Shown in pieces: positions 61,297 to 64,000 of a DNA stretch of 64,000 nucleotides (positions within the stretch are counted from its first letter, which is position 1; each line of letters begins with the position of its first letter). Position numbers and translations under genes: made by a program. A model generated the notes under the pieces. The model was not told the origin of the DNA. It saw only the letters and a program-made list of their open reading frames with translations, and did not search any database. The DNA comes from Lacibacter sp. H407 (GTDB taxonomy: Bacteria; Bacteroidota; Bacteroidia; Chitinophagales; Chitinophagaceae), in contig NZ_JBBKTU010000001.1 in assembly GCF_037892605.1 (NCBI RefSeq), positions 2,232,001 to 2,296,000 of the forward strand. The letters run 5' to 3'.

Positions 61297-62394
61297 TCAA
61301 CTTAATAAAGCCGCGGCCGCTTTTTTCATTTCATCCTGTGTACCTATGCTTAACCGTAACCACTTTGTTCCTTCTTCAAATGAGCGTGCACCAACAATGC
61401 CTTTTGCTTCCAGCATGGCTTTTACATCTTTTCCGAAATTTGCCGTGTTGAAATACACAAAACTTGTGTGCGATGGAATATACGGAATGCCGGCCTTCTC
61501 CAATGCTTTGTAAAATATAGCACGGGCTGCTGCATTTTCTTTTTTACAATAATCAATAAACACTTTGTCTTTAATTGCTGCCAATGCACCCGCCAATGAA
61601 ACAGCACTTGCGCCCGCATTGGCCCACGGCTGAAGTTCATTTAATTTTTTAACGGTTGCAGGATGTGCCAATACATAGCCAACCCTTGCACCTGCCATGC
61701 CGTATACTTTTGAAAATGTTTTAGCAATTACAAGATTTGGATAATCGTTTACCAGATGTGCCATGCTGGGTTCATCACAAAATTCGGTATAGGCTTCATC
61801 GAGTAACACAATTACTTTGGGTGCTACTTCTTTTATAAATGCTTCGAGTTCATTAGCAGGAATAATAGTGCCGGTGGGGTTGCCGGGGTTACACAGATAA
61901 ACCATTTTAGTTTCTGCATTCATGGCCTCTTTCATGCGCTGCAGATCAGTTTCCTTTTTTTCTGTTAGCGGAACGAGTTTAATGTCGAGTCCAGTTTTAC
62001 GTGCAGCCGGCATCCATAAACGAAAAGTAGGATCGGGAGCAACCGCATTCCCTTTTTGCGTGGCGGCCCATACTGCAGTTAAGCCCAGCAATTCCGATGA
62101 CCCTGCTCCAATTACAATATGTTCTTTGGTATGTCCTGTGAGTGCGCCAATTTCTTCTCTCAGTTTAGTAGTAACATCCCAGGGATAGCGGTTACTGCCA
62201 TTCACAGCATCCATCATTGCTTTGCGTGATGCTGGCGATGGACCGTGCGGATTTTCGTTGGAACTTAATTTGATGACTTTGTCAACATCGGGGAGCTGAA
62301 TAAATTTTTCTGCTTCGGCGGCAAACAGATCCCGGCTAAAAGAGAAGGCGGCCAATGTAAGAGCGGTTTGTTTCAACAGATCACGACGTTGCAT
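61297..62394 (-). CDS. Tat-exported HisC-like PLP aminotransferase
   Basis: A 365-residue fold-type I aminotransferase related to histidinol-phosphate aminotransferase: SSNENPHGPS near residue 43, GAGSSELLGL, CNPGNPTGTIIP, LLDEAYTEF and PLP-lysine in TFSKVYGMAGARVGY, then SFEEGTKWLRLSIGT. The N terminus MQRRDLLKQTALTLAAFSF is a twin-arginine signal, as for a periplasmic enzyme whose PLP must be inserted before export. Family-level substrate could be histidinol phosphate or an aromatic/acidic amino acid; no his operon is adjacent, so another role is likely. Confidence 0.88.
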   Translation of the reverse strand: MQRRDLLKQTALTLAAFSFSRDLFAAEAEKFIQLPDVDKVIKLSSNENPHGPSPASRKAMMDAVNGSNRYPWDVTTKLREEIGALTGHTKEHIVIGAGSSELLGLTAVWAATQKGNAVAPDPTFRLWMPAARKTGLDIKLVPLTEKKETDLQRMKEAMNAETKMVYLCNPGNPTGTIIPANELEAFIKEVAPKVIVLLDEAYTEFCDEPSMAHLVNDYPNLVIAKTFSKVYGMAGARVGYVLAHPATVKKLNELQPWANAGASAVSLAGALAAIKDKVFIDYCKKENAAARAIFYKALEKAGIPYIPSHTSFVYFNTANFGKDVKAMLEAKGIVGARSFEEGTKWLRLSIGTQDEMKKAAAALLS

Positions 62395-62455
62395 AGCTGT
62401 TTGTTTTAGTTCTGAAAGTTAATTCAAAAATATTTTTCCGGCTACGGGAATTGAG

Positions 62456-62956
62456 TCAACGGTTGCCCAGCTCTATTATTTCGCAGTTTTTCATATCTGA
62501 TCCGTCGATCACAAAACGGATCAGCGTACGCACTTTGTGCCAGCCTTGTTTGCCTGCTGCACCGGGATTCATGTGCAGACAATTGATCTTGTCATCATAG
62601 ATCACTTTTAAAATATGTGAATGACCGGCAATGAACAGGTTGGGTTGATGCAGTTGCAATTCCTTTCTTGTGTCGGGGTTGTATTTGGGCGGCGCACCAC
62701 CAATATGCCGGATCATCACTTTCACTTCTTCACAATAAAAAATCAATTGTTCGGGATAAATAGATCGAACATCCTGTCCATCAATATTGCCGTAAACACC
62801 TCGTATCGATTTGCCACTTTGAGTTGCCAGACGATTAGCTAATTCAATAGTTCCAAAATCACCTGCATGCCATATTTCATCGCAATTTTTAAAATGATCG
62901 AAGACAGTTTCGTCAAGGAAACCATGCGTGTCGGATATAAGTCCAATGCTTGTCAA
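62456..62956 (-). CDS. YfcE/MJ0936-type phosphodiesterase
   Basis: A 166-residue metallophosphoesterase with the short family layout: SDTHGFLD near the start, HAGDFG, VYGNIDGQD (a GNxD variant of GNHD), IGGAPP and AGHSHILK, plus MNPGAAGKQG near the end. The Asp, His and Asn metal ligands are present. Such enzymes hydrolyse phosphodiesters in vitro; cellular substrate unknown. Head-to-head with homogentisate dioxygenase across a 188-base gap. Confidence 0.9.
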   Translation of the reverse strand: MTSIGLISDTHGFLDETVFDHFKNCDEIWHAGDFGTIELANRLATQSGKSIRGVYGNIDGQDVRSIYPEQLIFYCEEVKVMIRHIGGAPPKYNPDTRKELQLHQPNLFIAGHSHILKVIYDDKINCLHMNPGAAGKQGWHKVRTLIRFVIDGSDMKNCEIIELGNR

Positions 62957-63143
62957 TGTTGTAAGTAAAGTTTAGTAGATTTGATTTCCTGAAATGATGC
63001 TATGCCTTTCAACCGCAATTTCACATATTGGATCGATAAACGGAAGTGGAAATATATTTTTCTGCTGGCATCGTTAGAACTTTGCAAGAATTGATAATTG
63101 ACAAGTGTTCGAAATTATCAATTAACCAATTATCAGTTATTTT

Positions 63144-64000
63144 ATGGCACATTATTATACATTGGGAAATATTCCCCACAAACGTCATACACAGTTCCGC
63201 AAGCCCGATGGTGGTTTGTACAGCGAACAATTATTTTCAACCGAAGGTTTTAGTGATGATTATTCGTTGCTGTACCATTGTCATCCGCCAACGCAGATCA
63301 TTAAAACAGAGCCGCAGATTGATGTAAGTCCGCAGATTGCAGAAGAAAAAATGTTGCAGCACCGTTGTTTTGAAGGGTTTCATTTAAAACCTGGCGGTGA
63401 ATTTTTAGAAAGCCGTGTTCCTGTTTTAGTGAATGGCGATTGCCATATTGTTTTAGCAGCACCAACCAGTGGAACAAACGGTTATTTCTATAAAAATACA
63501 GATGCAGATGAAATGATCTTTGTACATGAAGGGAGCGGCACCGTGAAAACACAATATGGTGAATTGCCGTTCGGTTATGGTGATTACATTGTATTGCCAA
63601 GAGGAACCATCTATCAAATTGAATTCAATGATGCGAACAACCGCCTGTTTATTGTAGAATCGTTTACACCACTACGTTATCCAAAACGTTACATGAGTAA
63701 GTTTGGACAGTTGATGGAGCATGCTCCTTATTGCGAACGGGATATCCGTAAACCACAAGATCTCAAAACGCATGATGAGCATGGCGATTTTCTCATCCGG
63801 GCAAAAAAGAAGGGCATGTTATATGGTTTGCATTACGGCACACATCCATTTGATGTTGTAGGTTGGGATGGATGTTGTTATCCATATATTTTTTCCATTC
63901 ATGATTTTGAACCTATCACTGGTCGTGTACATCAGCCGCCACCAGTTCACCAAACATTTGAAACGAATGCATTTGTGGTTTGCTCGTTTGTACCGAGGTT
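63144..64000 (+). CDS. hmgA: Homogentisate 1,2-dioxygenase (partial, right edge)
   Basis: Opens the aromatic ring of homogentisate to 4-maleylacetoacetate in tyrosine and phenylalanine breakdown. The visible 285 codons run off the window; full enzymes of this type are about 380-390 residues. Evidence is MAHYYTLGNIPHKRHTQFRK at the start, MIFVHEGSGTVKTQYGELPF, DYIVLPRGTIYQI and, near the edge, GRVHQPPPVHQTFET followed by CSFVPR, where the last segments match the catalytic half. The start is ATG 63144; an overlapping forward frame from 63046 is out of register and not coding. Confidence 0.9.
   Translation, partial: MAHYYTLGNIPHKRHTQFRKPDGGLYSEQLFSTEGFSDDYSLLYHCHPPTQIIKTEPQIDVSPQIAEEKMLQHRCFEGFHLKPGGEFLESRVPVLVNGDCHIVLAAPTSGTNGYFYKNTDADEMIFVHEGSGTVKTQYGELPFGYGDYIVLPRGTIYQIEFNDANNRLFIVESFTPLRYPKRYMSKFGQLMEHAPYCERDIRKPQDLKTHDEHGDFLIRAKKKGMLYGLHYGTHPFDVVGWDGCCYPYIFSIHDFEPITGRVHQPPPVHQTFETNAFVVCSFVPR

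Noticed and set aside
63046-63327. 93-residue plus-strand frame before homogentisate dioxygenase
   Set aside because: It overlaps the start of the dioxygenase in another frame; only the dioxygenase frame has family motifs and runs to the window edge.
1-64000. tRNA or rRNA genes
   Set aside because: No cloverleaf arms with CCA-type ends or rRNA-like conserved blocks were noticed in the gaps; a tRNA search program was not available.

Overview
The window is a 64-kb stretch of a Bacteroidota chromosome, most likely from the family Chitinophagaceae. The evidence is the type IX secretion gene sprA, two secreted proteins with type IX sorting domains, a TonB-dependent receptor with a carboxypeptidase-like plug extension, many TAnnTTTG promoter boxes, no obvious Shine-Dalgarno sequences, eukaryote-like NADP-isocitrate dehydrogenase and aconitase, and a DUF2795 protein. 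Gene density is high and most of the content is core metabolism and cell maintenance. No rRNA, tRNA, CRISPR array, transposase, integrase or phage gene was seen.

Layout. 0-4 kb: the C-terminal part of SprA, cut by the window edge, closed by a perfect palindromic terminator. 4-12.7 kb: GNAT, galK, fabI, SemiSWEET, VOC, DUF2795, LolD-like ATPase, cobalamin adenosyltransferase, a gatC/ABC-ATPase pair, a mgtE/DUF1003 pair and a small SET protein. 12.8-20.8 kb: a type IX cargo protein, AlkD-like and gamma-glutamyltransferase-like genes, an orphan 4HB sensor, a nucleoside deaminase and aconitase. 20.8-29 kb: PspC protein, tandem AraC-type regulators, an outer-membrane protein, kdsA, epimerase-type threonine dehydrogenase, a redoxin and icd. 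29-34.8 kb: a more accessory stretch with two unrecognised AT-rich genes, each followed by a diverged copy of one repeat of about 210 bp, then Rrf2/acylphosphatase and tandem small beta-barrels. 34.8-41.6 kb: one leftward gene string parB, DUF5683, dapB, two TPR sensor kinases and a NarL-type response regulator. 41.7-50 kb: glycine-rich-domain protein, crcB, acyltransferase 3, PhoH, DUF4403, MBL hydrolase, TatD and TcdA. 50-64 kb: methyltransferase, acyl-CoA synthetase, type IX cargo, TonB receptor, rpe, a TPR lipoprotein, a TolB-like propeller, small envelope proteins, a Tat-exported aminotransferase, a phosphodiesterase and the start of homogentisate dioxygenase at the right edge.

Functional threads: the TCA cycle (acn, icd, far apart), envelope assembly (kdsA, LolD-like, TonB receptor, SprA secretion and its cargo), tRNA maturation (gatC, tcdA) and signalling (tandem kinases plus regulator, tandem AraC, Rrf2).

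The least explained structures are the gene-plus-repeat modules at 31.0-32.8 kb, a family of degenerate short-period tracts in many intergenic gaps, extragenic palindromes, the kinase module joined to the parB-dapB string, and a periplasmic PLP aminotransferase. All identifications come from reading the sequence; no database search was run.
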